NCBI GenBank assembly: GCA_040752915.1
Contig: JBFMHB010000015.1
Location: forward strand, 1-48,767
Direction of reading: 5' to 3'
Origin: Acidobacteriota bacterium
Lineage (GTDB): Bacteria > Acidobacteriota > UBA4820 > DSQY01
Length of the DNA stretch: 48,767 nucleotides
Below, one piece after another: positions 24,429 through 33,268 of the stretch; position 1 is the stretch's first letter; every line of letters begins with the position of its first letter. The notes below the pieces were generated by a model. It had not been told where the DNA came from and did not search any database. It worked only from the letters and a program-made list of their open reading frames with translations. The position numbers and the translations under genes were made by a program.

Positions 24429-27400
24429 TCAGCGGGGATCCTCGATCCCCAAGCGCGCCGCCATAGTCTTCACCTCTGGAAACCGAAGAAGGGCCTCCCA
24501 AGCCCAGGTCGGGTTGCGGTCGCGGAAGAAGGCGAGCCTCTGGCGGACAAGCCGCTCCCAATATGGGCGAGGAGCCAATGATCCTTCGGCGAAGAGAAGG
24601 CCCAGCAGGCGCAGTCCGTGGACGCCCCCCGCGCAGCGCCAAAGCTTGTTGCCTAAATGCTTCTTCTCGCGTTGCTTCCACCTGCTTCCGCCGACCTTTC
24701 GGAGAAGAAGCGAGGCCATCTCCCCCTCAAAGTGGTGCCAGGGGTGGAGGCGAATCAACGTGCGTTGAAGACAGGGACGGCCGGGGTATGCCTCGAGGTG
24801 CTCCAAGCAGCTTTCGGCCAAGAAGAGAACCGATTCAAGGGAATCGGTTCCTGGAGGGAAAGCAGCGAAAAGATCATCGGGACTGCCCTCCTCCTTCGAA
24901 GCCCAAGACTGGAGTGCGGAGAAGAGCCTAGCCCAAGATTCGTCACAGGAGGCGATCTGGGGGAGATGGTCGTGGGGAAGACCGTCCACGAAGGTCCCCC
25001 AAAGTTCGGGACTCCGGAGCTGCCTGCAGTATCGCGCATAGGACCATGCGGAGGATGCGGCATCCCTCAATTGGGACAGCTCACAGAAAAGCGCAACCGC
25101 CTCCCGCGAGGAGACCGCGAGGCGGTTTCCGTCTCCATCCAGAAGGGCCAGGTACGCCCTTCGCTGAAGGGCGTGCGCCAAGTCGATCCTTTGCCCTTGG
25201 GCCTGGGCCAGAGCGGAACAAGTCTCGATGTGGGCACTGGCCTGGCGCGTTTCCCCCATGGCCAAAAGGCTGGATACGAGGTTCAACCGTGCGCCCATTT
25301 GGTGGGCCCTTTGGGCGAAAAGGTCCGCCCGGTTGATTGCCCTGCGTGCCCACCAGGCGCCTTTTACGAACTCGCCGGTCTCCCCGAGGAGAGCCGAGAG
25401 GTTGTTGGCTGCCTGGGTCTCTCGGTGAGCGAAGCCCGTGCGCCGGAGAAGGTTCGCAGCCTTTCTCAGCTGTGTTTCTCCCTTTTTCGGATCTCCTCCA
25501 AACCAAAGTGCGTTTCCCAGATTCATGAGCGAAATCCCCTTGAGAAGGACCATGCCGGGGACGTCGGGAGATGCGAGGACGGAATGTAGTTCTCTGGTGG
25601 CCTCGTCGATTCTTCCCGTTGGCCCGTAAACCCTGCCCACGAGGTTGAGCCGTGCCTTGGCCTCCAGGAGGACATTGCCGCATGCCTGGGCCAGGCGAAT
25701 CCCTTCGAGAAGGTGGGCTTCCGCCTCGTCGGGGTCCTGGATGGCCATGTAGTTGCGGAGGCGCGCCCGGTGGGGGAGGGGGAGTTTCGGATCGAGGCGC
25801 TCCAGCGCAGCGAGAACGGGTCGAGCATCGGCCCACCGTCCGAGGCTTTCGCAGGCGTCCATGAAGCGGAAGGCGTCCTCGACGTCTTCGGGCTCGGGGC
25901 TCAGAGAGGCACAGACTCGTTCGAGGTGCTGGAAGGCGCTGACGTTGTCGGCCCGTTCGTAGGCGTCGCGGCCGGCGAGGCGGTCGTAGCGGCGGGCCTG
26001 GGCCTCCTCTCCGGCGGCCCGGAAGTGGCGGGCGAGGACGGGCCAGAGCTTGGGGGTTGTGTTCCCCTCGGCCTCGAGCGTGTGGGCGAGGCGGGCGTGG
26101 ATTTCTCGCTTGACCTCGAAGGGAGCCGCTTCATAGACGGCGTCGCGGAGCATGGTATCGGCGAAGCGGACGTAGGGCCTTTCGCCCCACGTGTCGGTCA
26201 GGAGCAACCGGGAGCCCTGGAGGGCATCGAGGAGACCGGCGAGTGTCGAAGAGTCCAACCCCGCGGCCTCCTTGAGGAGGTTCACGGAAACCGAATCCCC
26301 CAAGACGGAGGCCTGCTGGAGAAGCTTCTTCTCCTCGGGCCTCAAGAGGTCAACGGGGGCGAGGTAGAGGCCCTCCAGGGTGTCGGGGAAGCGCGTCTTG
26401 AAGAGGCGGTCGCCGTCGATCCGGGCACCGTAGTCGCCGCGCTGGACGAGACCCTCCGCCTCCAGGGCGGTGAGGAGAGCGCCGACCACCGCAGGGTTGC
26501 CGCGGGAGCGGGCGACGAACCACCGGGCCACCGGCTTCTCCGGCGGGATCAGTCCGTGGAGGTCGGTGAGGAGCCTCAGGATCCCCCTTTCCGACAGGGG
26601 AGGAAGGTCCAGCACCTCGGCCCCCGGAAGGGCGTTTTCCGCCTCCGGAAAGCCCGGACGCAGCGAGGCGGCCACCCGGAAAAGGGAATGGGCTCCGGCA
26701 TCGCTGAGCGAGGCCAGCAGGTCCCGGGAGAGGGGGTCGGCGAAGTGGAGGTTGTCGAGGAGAACAGCCCATCCGCGACAGCGCTCGAAGATCGCCTTGA
26801 TGAGGGCGGCGGTCAGTTCCTTGCGCTCGCCGGGTCCCAGGGGCTCCGTGGCGGAACTTTCCACGGCAGAAAGGTCCAGGAGGGGGCGCAGGAGGGGAGC
26901 GAAGGGACGAAGGGTCGGCGGCAGGGCGTGGGCCAGCGCAATCTCGATCTCGGCGGGGGCGCTGCCGTGCCTCACCCCCAGGGCGGCCCGGAGGGGACCG
27001 CGCCAGGCGGCGTAGGCCTTTCCCCGACTGTGGGGCCCGAGGGGCACCCGGACGCAGGTCCGCCCCTTCTCTTTCACGAGCGCGAGGGCCCATTCGAGCA
27101 GCGCCGTCTTGCCGAGACCGGCATCGGCGCGGAGAAGGAGGGGAGGGCCCTCGCCCTTAAGGAGGTGGCGGAGGAGCTTTTTCTGGATCTCGCCCCGCTC
27201 CAGTAGCCGGCCGCCTTCGAGGAGGGTCTCTTCCCGTTCTCCTTCGGGCTCGAAGACGGGAACGGGGTCCTTGAGGCCCTTCAGGCGGACCGGCGGGAGG
27301 GGACGGAAGTCGAAGGATCGGACAGCCCGGGCCGTCGCCTCGTCGCAGCGAATCTGCCCCGGCCCGGCCTGCTGCATCAGCCGGGCGGCAAGGTTGATGC

Positions 27401-28502
27401 CGTTGCCCATGGCCGTGTACTCTCTGCGGTGCGGGGCTCCAAGGGGCCCGGCGAAGAGGGGGGCGGAGGTGAGGCCGATGCGCAGGATGACGCCGGGGGG
27501 CAGTCGGGAGGAGTGCATGAGGTGCAGCGCCGCCCGGACGGCCATTTCTTCCTTGTTTTCGAGCGCCCGCGGGCTCCCGAAGAGGAGGAGGGCCTTGGCG
27601 CCCTTGTCCCCCATGTCCATCTTGTTCAAGTACCCGCCGTGTTGCAGGGCGGCAACGGCAAAGGTCCCGTAGAGCGCATCGAGGGCGCAGTGGAGGCTTG
27701 GGACGCGGGGTCCGCCACCTTCCTCCACGGCCTGGTAAGGCAGTCCGTCGAAGCGCACGAAGAGGACGGCCGTTCCCCTGTGCTCCCCGAGAACCGTTTC
27801 GTCTGCGAATTCGTGCAGCACGCGGGGAACCACCTTCTCGAGCACGGTGCCCGGGGGGGGAGGGGCGTGGCCTGCGCGCCGAGGCGGTTTTGTTGGGCTT
27901 CCGAAGAGAAGCCTCCGGTCCCCCCGAGCGAGAACCCGAAGACCAGCAGGAGAAGCGCCCTTCACTGACGCGTCGAGGACGATCTGCCCAGGAAGCGCCT
28001 GGTGCTCGGCTGCGGTGGCACCGTCCAGCGGAGGCCCCGCGGCGTAGAAGTCGAACCCGGCGGCTTCTCCGCCCACGATTCCGAGGAGCACCGGCCCCGC
28101 CGCGGCGCCGATTTTCATGGACAGCGAATAGACGCCGGCGCGCGTGGGCACCTGCTTGAAGGCGCTCATGGCCTCCATCATCCGGGAGGCGGCGCGGAGG
28201 GCCGGCCCGGGGGCCTCTCCCGGGAAAAGGAGCGTCATGGAGTCCCCGCCGAAACGAAGGACATCGCCGCCCTCTTCGTCCGCGATGGCGATCATGCGCG
28301 TGAAGTAGGCGTTCAGGATCCGGGTAAGTTCCTCGGCGCCCTCCCGGCCGAGGACCGAAAGGGCCTCCGTCAGGGGCGTGAAACCCGCCACGTCCGTGAA
28401 AAGGACCGTTCCCCGTTGGATGCGATACCGGGGCCCGCCGCCAGATAGGCCCGCGGCAAGGCCGTTGAAACTCCAGGGAAGGAATACAGATAGGTCCGCC
28501 AT
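24429..28502 (-). CDS. Soluble adenylyl cyclase-like protein: two class III cyclase domains, AAA/STAND ATPase and TPR region
   Basis: 1357 residues. Cyclase domain 1 (about 28-200) has FTDVAGFT with metal Asp37 and GGDVLRFGGDS with Asp87. Cyclase domain 2 (about 250-430) has YLNKMDMGDKGAK and HRREYTAMGNGINLAARLM. An ATPase follows (Walker A ADAGLGKT near 475, then LLDNLHFADPL), with TPR-like repeats to the C-terminus. The order C1-C2-ATPase-TPR and the motif wording match mammalian soluble adenylyl cyclase ADCY10 and its bacterial relatives. The Lys of the KFxGD motif (K95 in human sAC, part of the bicarbonate site) is Arg83 here; the Lys of the LNK motif in domain 2 is kept. Start ATG 28502 is preferred because an extended -10 ends 17 bases upstream; GTG 28529 lies before it. 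Likely cAMP producer; activity is unproven. Confidence 0.88.
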   Translation of the reverse strand: MADLSVFLPWSFNGLAAGLSGGGPRYRIQRGTVLFTDVAGFTPLTEALSVLGREGAEELTRILNAYFTRMIAIADEEGGDVLRFGGDSMTLLFPGEAPGPALRAASRMMEAMSAFKQVPTRAGVYSLSMKIGAAAGPVLLGIVGGEAAGFDFYAAGPPLDGATAAEHQALPGQIVLDASVKGASPAGLRVLARGDRRLLFGSPTKPPRRAGHAPPPPGTVLEKVVPRVLHEFADETVLGEHRGTAVLFVRFDGLPYQAVEEGGGPRVPSLHCALDALYGTFAVAALQHGGYLNKMDMGDKGAKALLLFGSPRALENKEEMAVRAALHLMHSSRLPPGVILRIGLTSAPLFAGPLGAPHRREYTAMGNGINLAARLMQQAGPGQIRCDEATARAVRSFDFRPLPPVRLKGLKDPVPVFEPEGEREETLLEGGRLLERGEIQKKLLRHLLKGEGPPLLLRADAGLGKTALLEWALALVKEKGRTCVRVPLGPHSRGKAYAAWRGPLRAALGVRHGSAPAEIEIALAHALPPTLRPFAPLLRPLLDLSAVESSATEPLGPGERKELTAALIKAIFERCRGWAVLLDNLHFADPLSRDLLASLSDAGAHSLFRVAASLRPGFPEAENALPGAEVLDLPPLSERGILRLLTDLHGLIPPEKPVARWFVARSRGNPAVVGALLTALEAEGLVQRGDYGARIDGDRLFKTRFPDTLEGLYLAPVDLLRPEEKKLLQQASVLGDSVSVNLLKEAAGLDSSTLAGLLDALQGSRLLLTDTWGERPYVRFADTMLRDAVYEAAPFEVKREIHARLAHTLEAEGNTTPKLWPVLARHFRAAGEEAQARRYDRLAGRDAYERADNVSAFQHLERVCASLSPEPEDVEDAFRFMDACESLGRWADARPVLAALERLDPKLPLPHRARLRNYMAIQDPDEAEAHLLEGIRLAQACGNVLLEAKARLNLVGRVYGPTGRIDEATRELHSVLASPDVPGMVLLKGISLMNLGNALWFGGDPKKGETQLRKAANLLRRTGFAHRETQAANNLSALLGETGEFVKGAWWARRAINRADLFAQRAHQMGARLNLVSSLLAMGETRQASAHIETCSALAQAQGQRIDLAHALQRRAYLALLDGDGNRLAVSSREAVALFCELSQLRDAASSAWSYARYCRQLRSPELWGTFVDGLPHDHLPQIASCDESWARLFSALQSWASKEEGSPDDLFAAFPPGTDSLESVLFLAESCLEHLEAYPGRPCLQRTLIRLHPWHHFEGEMASLLLRKVGGSRWKQREKKHLGNKLWRCAGGVHGLRLLGLLFAEGSLAPRPYWERLVRQRLAFFRDRNPTWAWEALLRFPEVKTMAARLGIEDPR

Positions 28503-28519
28503 ACTCGTGCGCCCGGCCC

Positions 28520-28528
28520 ATGATAGCA
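28520..28528 (-). promoter_or_regulatory. Extended -10 promoter of the cyclase gene
   Basis: TGCTATCAT on the minus strand (TG-n-TATCAT, 5/6 match to TATAAT), ending 17 bases before the ATG. No convincing -35. The identical nine bases occur upstream of the LpxH-like gene at 44348-44356. Confidence 0.5.
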
Positions 28529-28559
28529 CCGGCGGTTTTTCCTACGGACCGGCAGGGTG

Positions 28560-28565
28560 TACACT
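28560..28565 (+). promoter_or_regulatory. -10-like element of scpA
   Basis: TACACT within the palindrome GTGTACAC (28557-28564), 16 bases before the GTG start. No good -35 is seen. Confidence 0.35.
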
Positions 28566-28581
28566 CTCGCGGGAGGAGAAC

Positions 28582-29352
28582 GTGGACATCCCGATCCAGG
28601 TCCCGCTGGCGGCGCAGGCCCAGGAGCCGCCCGCGGATACCGAAAAGGCGCCCCGCTTCCGCATCCCGGTCTTCGAGGGGCCCCTGGACCTGCTCCTGTA
28701 CCTCATTCACAAGAACGAGATCGACATTTACGACATCCCCATCGTGGAGATCACCGCGCAGTACGAGGACTACTTGAGCGCCATGAGGGAGCTGGACCTC
28801 GACGTGGCGGCCGACTTCATCCTCATGGCGGCCACCCTCATCCACATCAAGAGCCGGATGCTGCTTCCCGCGCCGAAGGAGGAGGGGGGCGAACCGGCCG
28901 AGGACCCGCGGCTTCCCCTCGTGGAACAACTCCTCGAATACCAGCGCTTCAAGGAGGTGGCCCGCCTTCTCACCGAGCGGGAGGAGGTCGCCACGGCGCA
29001 GTATGTTCGGGCCGCTGGCCTGGGAGAGGCGGGCGACGGGACCGAGACGGGGCTGGAGGTGGACCTCTACGACCTCGTGGAGGCCCTGCAGTCCGTTCTC
29101 AAGCGCGTGGCGGACCGCAGGGAGCGAATCGTCTTCGTGCCCGAGATCAGCCTCGCCAGCCGCATCAACGAGGTCTTGGAGCGGCTGGAGGCTCACGGCT
29201 CCCTTCTCTTCGTGGAACTCTTCGACGAGGGGATGACCCGCGCCCACGTTGTCGTGACCTTCCTGGCCATCCTCGAGCTGGCCAAGCAGCGCGTCGTCCG
29301 CCTCTTTCAGGAAGGGCCCTTCCACCCCATCCGGGTGGTTCTCAACGCATAG
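28582..29352 (+). CDS. scpA: Segregation and condensation protein A
   Basis: 256-residue kleisin subunit of the bacterial SMC-ScpAB condensin, which compacts and segregates the chromosome. The N-terminal kleisin motif FEGPLDLLLYLIHKNEIDIYD (about 30-50) with IVEITAQYEDYL and AATLIHIKSRMLLP is diagnostic. The C-terminal winged helix (about 200-256) contains VTFLAILELAKQRVVRLFQE. Start GTG at 28582 has GGGAGGAG immediately upstream; the open frame extends further but has no ribosome site. scpB is not adjacent here, unlike in many genomes. It is divergent from the cyclase gene and its stop is 5 bp from that of the convergent kinase. Confidence 0.95.
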   Translation: MDIPIQVPLAAQAQEPPADTEKAPRFRIPVFEGPLDLLLYLIHKNEIDIYDIPIVEITAQYEDYLSAMRELDLDVAADFILMAATLIHIKSRMLLPAPKEEGGEPAEDPRLPLVEQLLEYQRFKEVARLLTEREEVATAQYVRAAGLGEAGDGTETGLEVDLYDLVEALQSVLKRVADRRERIVFVPEISLASRINEVLERLEAHGSLLFVELFDEGMTRAHVVVTFLAILELAKQRVVRLFQEGPFHPIRVVLNA

Positions 29353-29357
29353 GCCGC

Positions 29358-30497
29358 TCAGGCCTTGGGCAGCGTGAGGGTCAGGGTCAGTGCTGGGCCC
29401 TCTCCGGCGTCGGCTCGAAGGTCTCCTCCGGCTGAGACGGCCACGTACAGCGCGGCGGCGAGCCCCAAGCCCCGCTGTTCGAGCTGAGGTTGGCAAAGGG
29501 CCCCCGGTTCCGGGTAGAAACGGTCGAGGATCTTGGTGAGGGGCGGCGCATCCTCCTTGAGAGAAGGGAGGGTGAGCCGGAGGGCGGCAAACTTTCCGGT
29601 TTCGAGGGTGTCCCAGGCAATTGAAACCGAGGGAGCCGCCAGATCCAGGGCGTTTTCGAAGAGGCTGTCGAGAAGATAAGCAAGAGCGGGGCCCGGCACG
29701 GCGACCAAGAGTTCCTTGGATTCCGCGGCCTCTCGAGTGAAGCGCCGGCCATTCCGATCCGCGCCTCCTTCCGAGTCCGAGAGGGTGCGCTTCCAGGCGT
29801 CCGACAGAGAAAGGACCTCCGGGGGCTCACGCTGGAGGGTGCGGATCAGGCGCGTAAAGGTGAGGAGGCGCTCCACCATCTCCGACAGGAGGGCGAGGTT
29901 TCGCTGGATCGTGCGCAGGGGCTTCTCCTGCTCGGCGGCCAGCGGCCCATAGCGGCCCTTCAGAAGAAGCTCCGAGAAGCCCTGCATCACCACCGGCGGA
30001 GTCACGAGGTCGTGAGCCAGGGAGGAGAGGAGCCGGTCCTGGAGAAGGGACATCTTCCTGAGGCGCTCGTTGGCTTGGCGCACCTCGCCGAGCAGACCGG
30101 CCTGGCCGCGGTAGAGGCGGGCTTCCTCGGTCACGTCTCGGAAGACGCCCTCGTAGCCCGCGAACCGTCCCTCCGCGTCGTCCAGGCGGCGAATGCTCGA
30201 TTGGACCACGATTTCCGACCCGTCGGCCTTGCGGGCCGTTGTGGAAAAGGAGGCGAAGCCCTCGGATTCCACCTGGCGCCGGATTTGCTCGTGGTCGTAA
30301 TGGACCGAATCGAAGTCCCGGGTCCGGAACTCGGCCTGGATGGCCTCGGGCGTGACTCCGAAGCAGGCGGCGCCGCAGGCGTTGATGCAATGGATCCGCC
30401 CCTCGAGGTCGCTTCGGTAGAACCCGATTCCCAACAGGTCCAGGATCTCCAGAAGCGTCTCGGGGGGAGGCGGAGGAAAGAAGCGGCTCTGGCCCAT
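29358..30497 (-). CDS. PAS-domain sensor histidine kinase
   Basis: 379 residues, no membrane segment. One PAS domain (about 15-140: IGFYRSDLEGRIHCINACG, then GYEGVFRDVTEEAR), then a HisKA dimerisation domain with the phospho-acceptor in SSLAHDLVTPPVV (about 165) and an ATPase region with an N-box-like SLFENALDLA and a G-box QRGLGLAAALYVA. The ATPase part is shorter and less canonical than usual: no clear DxGxG box, only DRFYPEPG in its place. No response regulator is adjacent. The start ATG at 30497 has GGGAGGG about 11 bases upstream. Probable cytoplasmic sensor; partner and ligand unknown. Confidence 0.85.
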   Translation of the reverse strand: MGQSRFFPPPPPETLLEILDLLGIGFYRSDLEGRIHCINACGAACFGVTPEAIQAEFRTRDFDSVHYDHEQIRRQVESEGFASFSTTARKADGSEIVVQSSIRRLDDAEGRFAGYEGVFRDVTEEARLYRGQAGLLGEVRQANERLRKMSLLQDRLLSSLAHDLVTPPVVMQGFSELLLKGRYGPLAAEQEKPLRTIQRNLALLSEMVERLLTFTRLIRTLQREPPEVLSLSDAWKRTLSDSEGGADRNGRRFTREAAESKELLVAVPGPALAYLLDSLFENALDLAAPSVSIAWDTLETGKFAALRLTLPSLKEDAPPLTKILDRFYPEPGALCQPQLEQRGLGLAAALYVAVSAGGDLRADAGEGPALTLTLTLPKA

Positions 30498-30521
30498 GGA
30501 GCGTCTCGCCCTCCCTTTGGC

Positions 30522-30527
30522 AGTGTA
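30522..30527 (-). promoter_or_regulatory. -10-like element of the histidine kinase gene
   Basis: TACACT on the minus strand inside the palindrome GTGTACAC (30523-30530), 24 bases before the ATG. The same octamer surrounds the scpA -10 element. Confidence 0.3.
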
Positions 30528-30568
30528 CACCCGCCCGGGGCGGGGATGAACCCCTGGTCCGCTCAACC

Positions 30569-30598
30569 TTGACGGCGCTTGTTTTCAAAGGCTATCCT
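30569..30598 (+). promoter_or_regulatory. Promoter of the mla operon
   Basis: TTGACG (30569-30574), an 18-base spacer and TATCCT (30593-30598). The implied start point is within a base or two of the mlaE ATG at 30606, where no Shine-Dalgarno is visible, so the message may be leaderless. Confidence 0.45.
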
Positions 30599-30605
30599 TC
30601 AGCTT

Positions 30606-31382
30606 ATGAGGTTCGGGCGAGACTGGCAGGATTGGAGGCTTTGGAGGGGGCTCGAGTACGTCGGGGGCCTCTCGAAGCTCGCCAAGGACGCGGCCCACTC
30701 CCTGGCCACCCAGAGGTGGGAAGGCGCCCAGATCGTGTATCAGATGGACGTCCTCGGGGTCCAGTCCTTTTCCATCGTGCTCATCACCGCCACGTTCATG
30801 GGGATGGTCCTGGCGATCCAGACCGCCTACGCCCTCGACGCCTTTGGAGCCAAGCTCTACGTCGGCGAGGTCGTGGCCATTTCCATGACCCGGGAACTCG
30901 CGCCCGTCATCATTTCCCTCATGGTGGGCGGTCGGGTGGGAGCCGGGATCACGGCGGAAATCGGCGCCATGAAGGTGACCGAGCAGATCGATGCGCTGAG
31001 GGCCATGGGTGCGAATCCCGTCCGCAAACTCGTCGTCCCCCGGCTGGTGGCCGTGGTGTTCTTCCTCCCCCTGCTCGTTCTGCTGGCGGACGCCCTGGGG
31101 ATCCTCGGGGGGTACATCATTTCCACCTTTGAATTGCAGATCTCCGGGCGGTTCTACTTTTCCCACGCCTTCCGCATGCTCAAATTCACGGACGTGCTGT
31201 CGGGGTTGGGGAAAACGGTTTTCTTCGCCACGGCGATCACACTCATCGGATGCCACAACGGGATGACGGCGGGCGGGGGCGCGGACGGCGTCGGGCGGGC
31301 GACGACATTTACTGTGGTCCTCTCCTCCATCGTGATCCTGATTTCGAACTTCTTCCTCACCAAGCTCTTCCTGGCGCTCTGA
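30606..31382 (+). CDS. mlaE: MlaE-family ABC transporter permease
   Basis: 258-residue inner-membrane permease of the MlaFEDB-type phospholipid transporter that maintains outer-membrane lipid asymmetry. Typical MlaE motifs: ITATFMGMVLAIQTAYAL, MTRELAPVIISLMVGGRVGAGITAEIGAMKVTEQIDALRAMG and a run of about five helices. Start: ATG at 30606 is preferred over the in-frame 30579 codon, because family length fits and a -10 box lies between them. One base separates its stop from the mlaF start. Confidence 0.93.
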   Translation: MRFGRDWQDWRLWRGLEYVGGLSKLAKDAAHSLATQRWEGAQIVYQMDVLGVQSFSIVLITATFMGMVLAIQTAYALDAFGAKLYVGEVVAISMTRELAPVIISLMVGGRVGAGITAEIGAMKVTEQIDALRAMGANPVRKLVVPRLVAVVFFLPLLVLLADALGILGGYIISTFELQISGRFYFSHAFRMLKFTDVLSGLGKTVFFATAITLIGCHNGMTAGGGADGVGRATTFTVVLSSIVILISNFFLTKLFLAL

Positions 31383-31383
31383 C

Positions 31384-32136
31384 ATGGAACCCTTCCTGGA
31401 GTTCAGGAACGTGGAGAAGGCCTTCGGAGAGAACCGGGTTCTCCGCGGCCTGGACCTGACCGTGGGGAAAGGGGAATCCCTGGTGATCCTGGGAGGCAGC
31501 GGAACCGGCAAGTCGGTCCTGCTGAAGATCGCCATCGGTCTGCTTCCAGCGGATTCGGGCCGCGTGTTCGTGGAGGGGGAGGACGTCACGGACTTGAGCG
31601 AATCCGAGTGGATGAGCGTGCGCCGGAAGGTGTCCTACATGTTCCAGTGGGGAGCCCTGTTCGATTCCATGAACGTCTTCGACAACGTCGCCTTCCCGCT
31701 TCGGGAAGCGCGGATTTACGACGAAGGCGAGGTCCGCAGGAGGGTATCGGAAAAGCTCGGCCTCGTCGGGCTTTCGCGGGTGGAGGACGTGTTCCCGTCG
31801 GACCTGTCGGGCGGGATGCGCAAGCGCGTCGCGCTGGCGAGGTCCATCGTCACAGAGCCGGCCTGCATCCTCTACGACGAACCCACCTCGGGCCTGGATC
31901 CCATCACCGCCGACACCATCAACAAGTTGATCCGGAGGATGCAGGAGGTCCTCGGCGTCACCTCCGTGATCGTCACCCACGATATCGCGAGCATGTTCAA
32001 GGTGGCCGACCGCGTGGCCTTCCTCTACGAGGGCGTCATGGCCTACGTGGGACGTCCCGAGGACGCCAAGTCCTTCGGACACCCTGTCCTAACGGGCTTT
32101 ATCGAGGGGAGGAGCCCCGATGAATCCGAAACCTGA
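31384..32136 (+). CDS. mlaF: MlaF-family ABC transporter ATP-binding protein
   Basis: 250-residue ATPase of the Mla lipid transporter. Walker A GGSGTGKS (about 37-44), Q-loop FQWGALFDSMNVFDNVAFPL (the extended Q-loop typical of MlaF), signature DLSGGMRKRVALARS, Walker B ILYDEPTSGLDP and switch His in VIVTHD. It overlaps the mlaD start by 17 bp in a different frame, so the two are probably translated in coupled fashion. Confidence 0.95.
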   Translation: MEPFLEFRNVEKAFGENRVLRGLDLTVGKGESLVILGGSGTGKSVLLKIAIGLLPADSGRVFVEGEDVTDLSESEWMSVRRKVSYMFQWGALFDSMNVFDNVAFPLREARIYDEGEVRRRVSEKLGLVGLSRVEDVFPSDLSGGMRKRVALARSIVTEPACILYDEPTSGLDPITADTINKLIRRMQEVLGVTSVIVTHDIASMFKVADRVAFLYEGVMAYVGRPEDAKSFGHPVLTGFIEGRSPDESET

Positions 32137-33268
32137 GTGGCGCGCCGTCCGAATCGGCCTGCTGGTGGCCCTCGGCTTGCTGGTGGCGGCCGTGGGGATC
32201 GTGGGCATCACGAGCAAGAACAGGCTGTTCGAGCGAAAGGTCGAGTACTACAGCATCTTCCCGGACGCGGCGGGCTTGAAGGAAGGGAACGGCGTTTGGT
32301 ACCAGGGGGTAGAGGTGGGCTTCATCACGGGGATCCGCTTCACGGCCGATCCGGACGTCCAGCAGGTGGAGGTCCGGTACAAGGTCACGGCCGCCCTCAT
32401 GCCTCGGATCCGCACCGGAACGAGGGCCTCCATCAAGACCCTCGGCCTGTTGGGAGACAAATACCTGGCGCTGGAAACGCCTTCCCACAACGAAAACGAG
32501 CCCATCATCCTTCCAGGCCAGCAAATCGCCGCGAACCGCCAGATCAATCTGGCGACGCTGGGCCGGGACGCCCAGGACCTGATGGAGAACACCCTGGAGC
32601 TTTCCAAGAACGTCAATCAATTGGTGGGCCTTCTGGTGATGGGGGAGGGGGCTCTCCCTCGGCTTCTGAACGACAAGGAGGTGGGGGAGAAACTCGTCCA
32701 GAACCTCGTGGACATGAGCCGGAACCTGGAAAGGGTGTCGGGAGACCTGGCCCGGGGAGAGAACCTCGCCGGCAAAATCCTAGCCGACGAAGCCTACGGA
32801 AAGCAGGTCTCCGAGGACATGGCGCAAGCGGTACGCCGAACCAACGAGATTCTGAAGGGCATTCAGGACGGGAAGGGGGCGGCGGGCGCGCTCTTGGGCG
32901 GGAGCGGGGACGGCGAGCGGATGGTGGCGGATCTCGCAGCCGCCTCCTCCACGCTCGCACGGATCGCGGCCGCCGTGGAGACGCCCGGCACCGTGGGGAA
33001 CAAGATCCTCCTGGACGAAGCGTACGGGAGGGAGCTTGCCGAGAACCTGCTTTCCATCAGTCGGTCCGTGGATTCCATCCTCAAGAAGGTGGACCGGGGG
33101 GAGGGCACCCTGGGGGCGCTCATCAACGACCGCCAGGTCTACGATTCCATGGTCGTTCTCGCGGAGGGCATGAAGAGGAGCACGCTCGTGAGCTGGTATT
33201 TGAGGAAGACGGGGGAGCAGGGAGTCAAGGACCTGGAGAAGAAACGGGCCGAGGGCAAGAAGCCATGA
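32120..33268 (+). CDS. mlaD: MlaD-family (MCE domain) periplasmic substrate-binding protein
   Basis: 382 residues. An N-terminal anchor helix (about 10-30), then one MCE domain (about 40-120: YSIFPDAAGLKEGNGVWYQGVEVGFI, IKTLGLLGDKYLAL), then a long helical and amphipathic tail (about 140-382) with repeated LLxDExYGxxL units (ILADEAYGKQ, ILLDEAYGREL) resembling the extended MCE proteins that span the periplasm. Longer than E. coli MlaD (183 residues). Start ATG at 32120 has GGGGAGGAG upstream. The stop overlaps the epimerase start (ATGA). Confidence 0.92.
   Translation: MNPKPEWRAVRIGLLVALGLLVAAVGIVGITSKNRLFERKVEYYSIFPDAAGLKEGNGVWYQGVEVGFITGIRFTADPDVQQVEVRYKVTAALMPRIRTGTRASIKTLGLLGDKYLALETPSHNENEPIILPGQQIAANRQINLATLGRDAQDLMENTLELSKNVNQLVGLLVMGEGALPRLLNDKEVGEKLVQNLVDMSRNLERVSGDLARGENLAGKILADEAYGKQVSEDMAQAVRRTNEILKGIQDGKGAAGALLGGSGDGERMVADLAAASSTLARIAAAVETPGTVGNKILLDEAYGRELAENLLSISRSVDSILKKVDRGEGTLGALINDRQVYDSMVVLAEGMKRSTLVSWYLRKTGEQGVKDLEKKRAEGKKP

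Noticed and set aside
27157-29496. 779-codon minus-strand frame
   Set aside because: Shadow of the cyclase gene in another frame and antisense to scpA.
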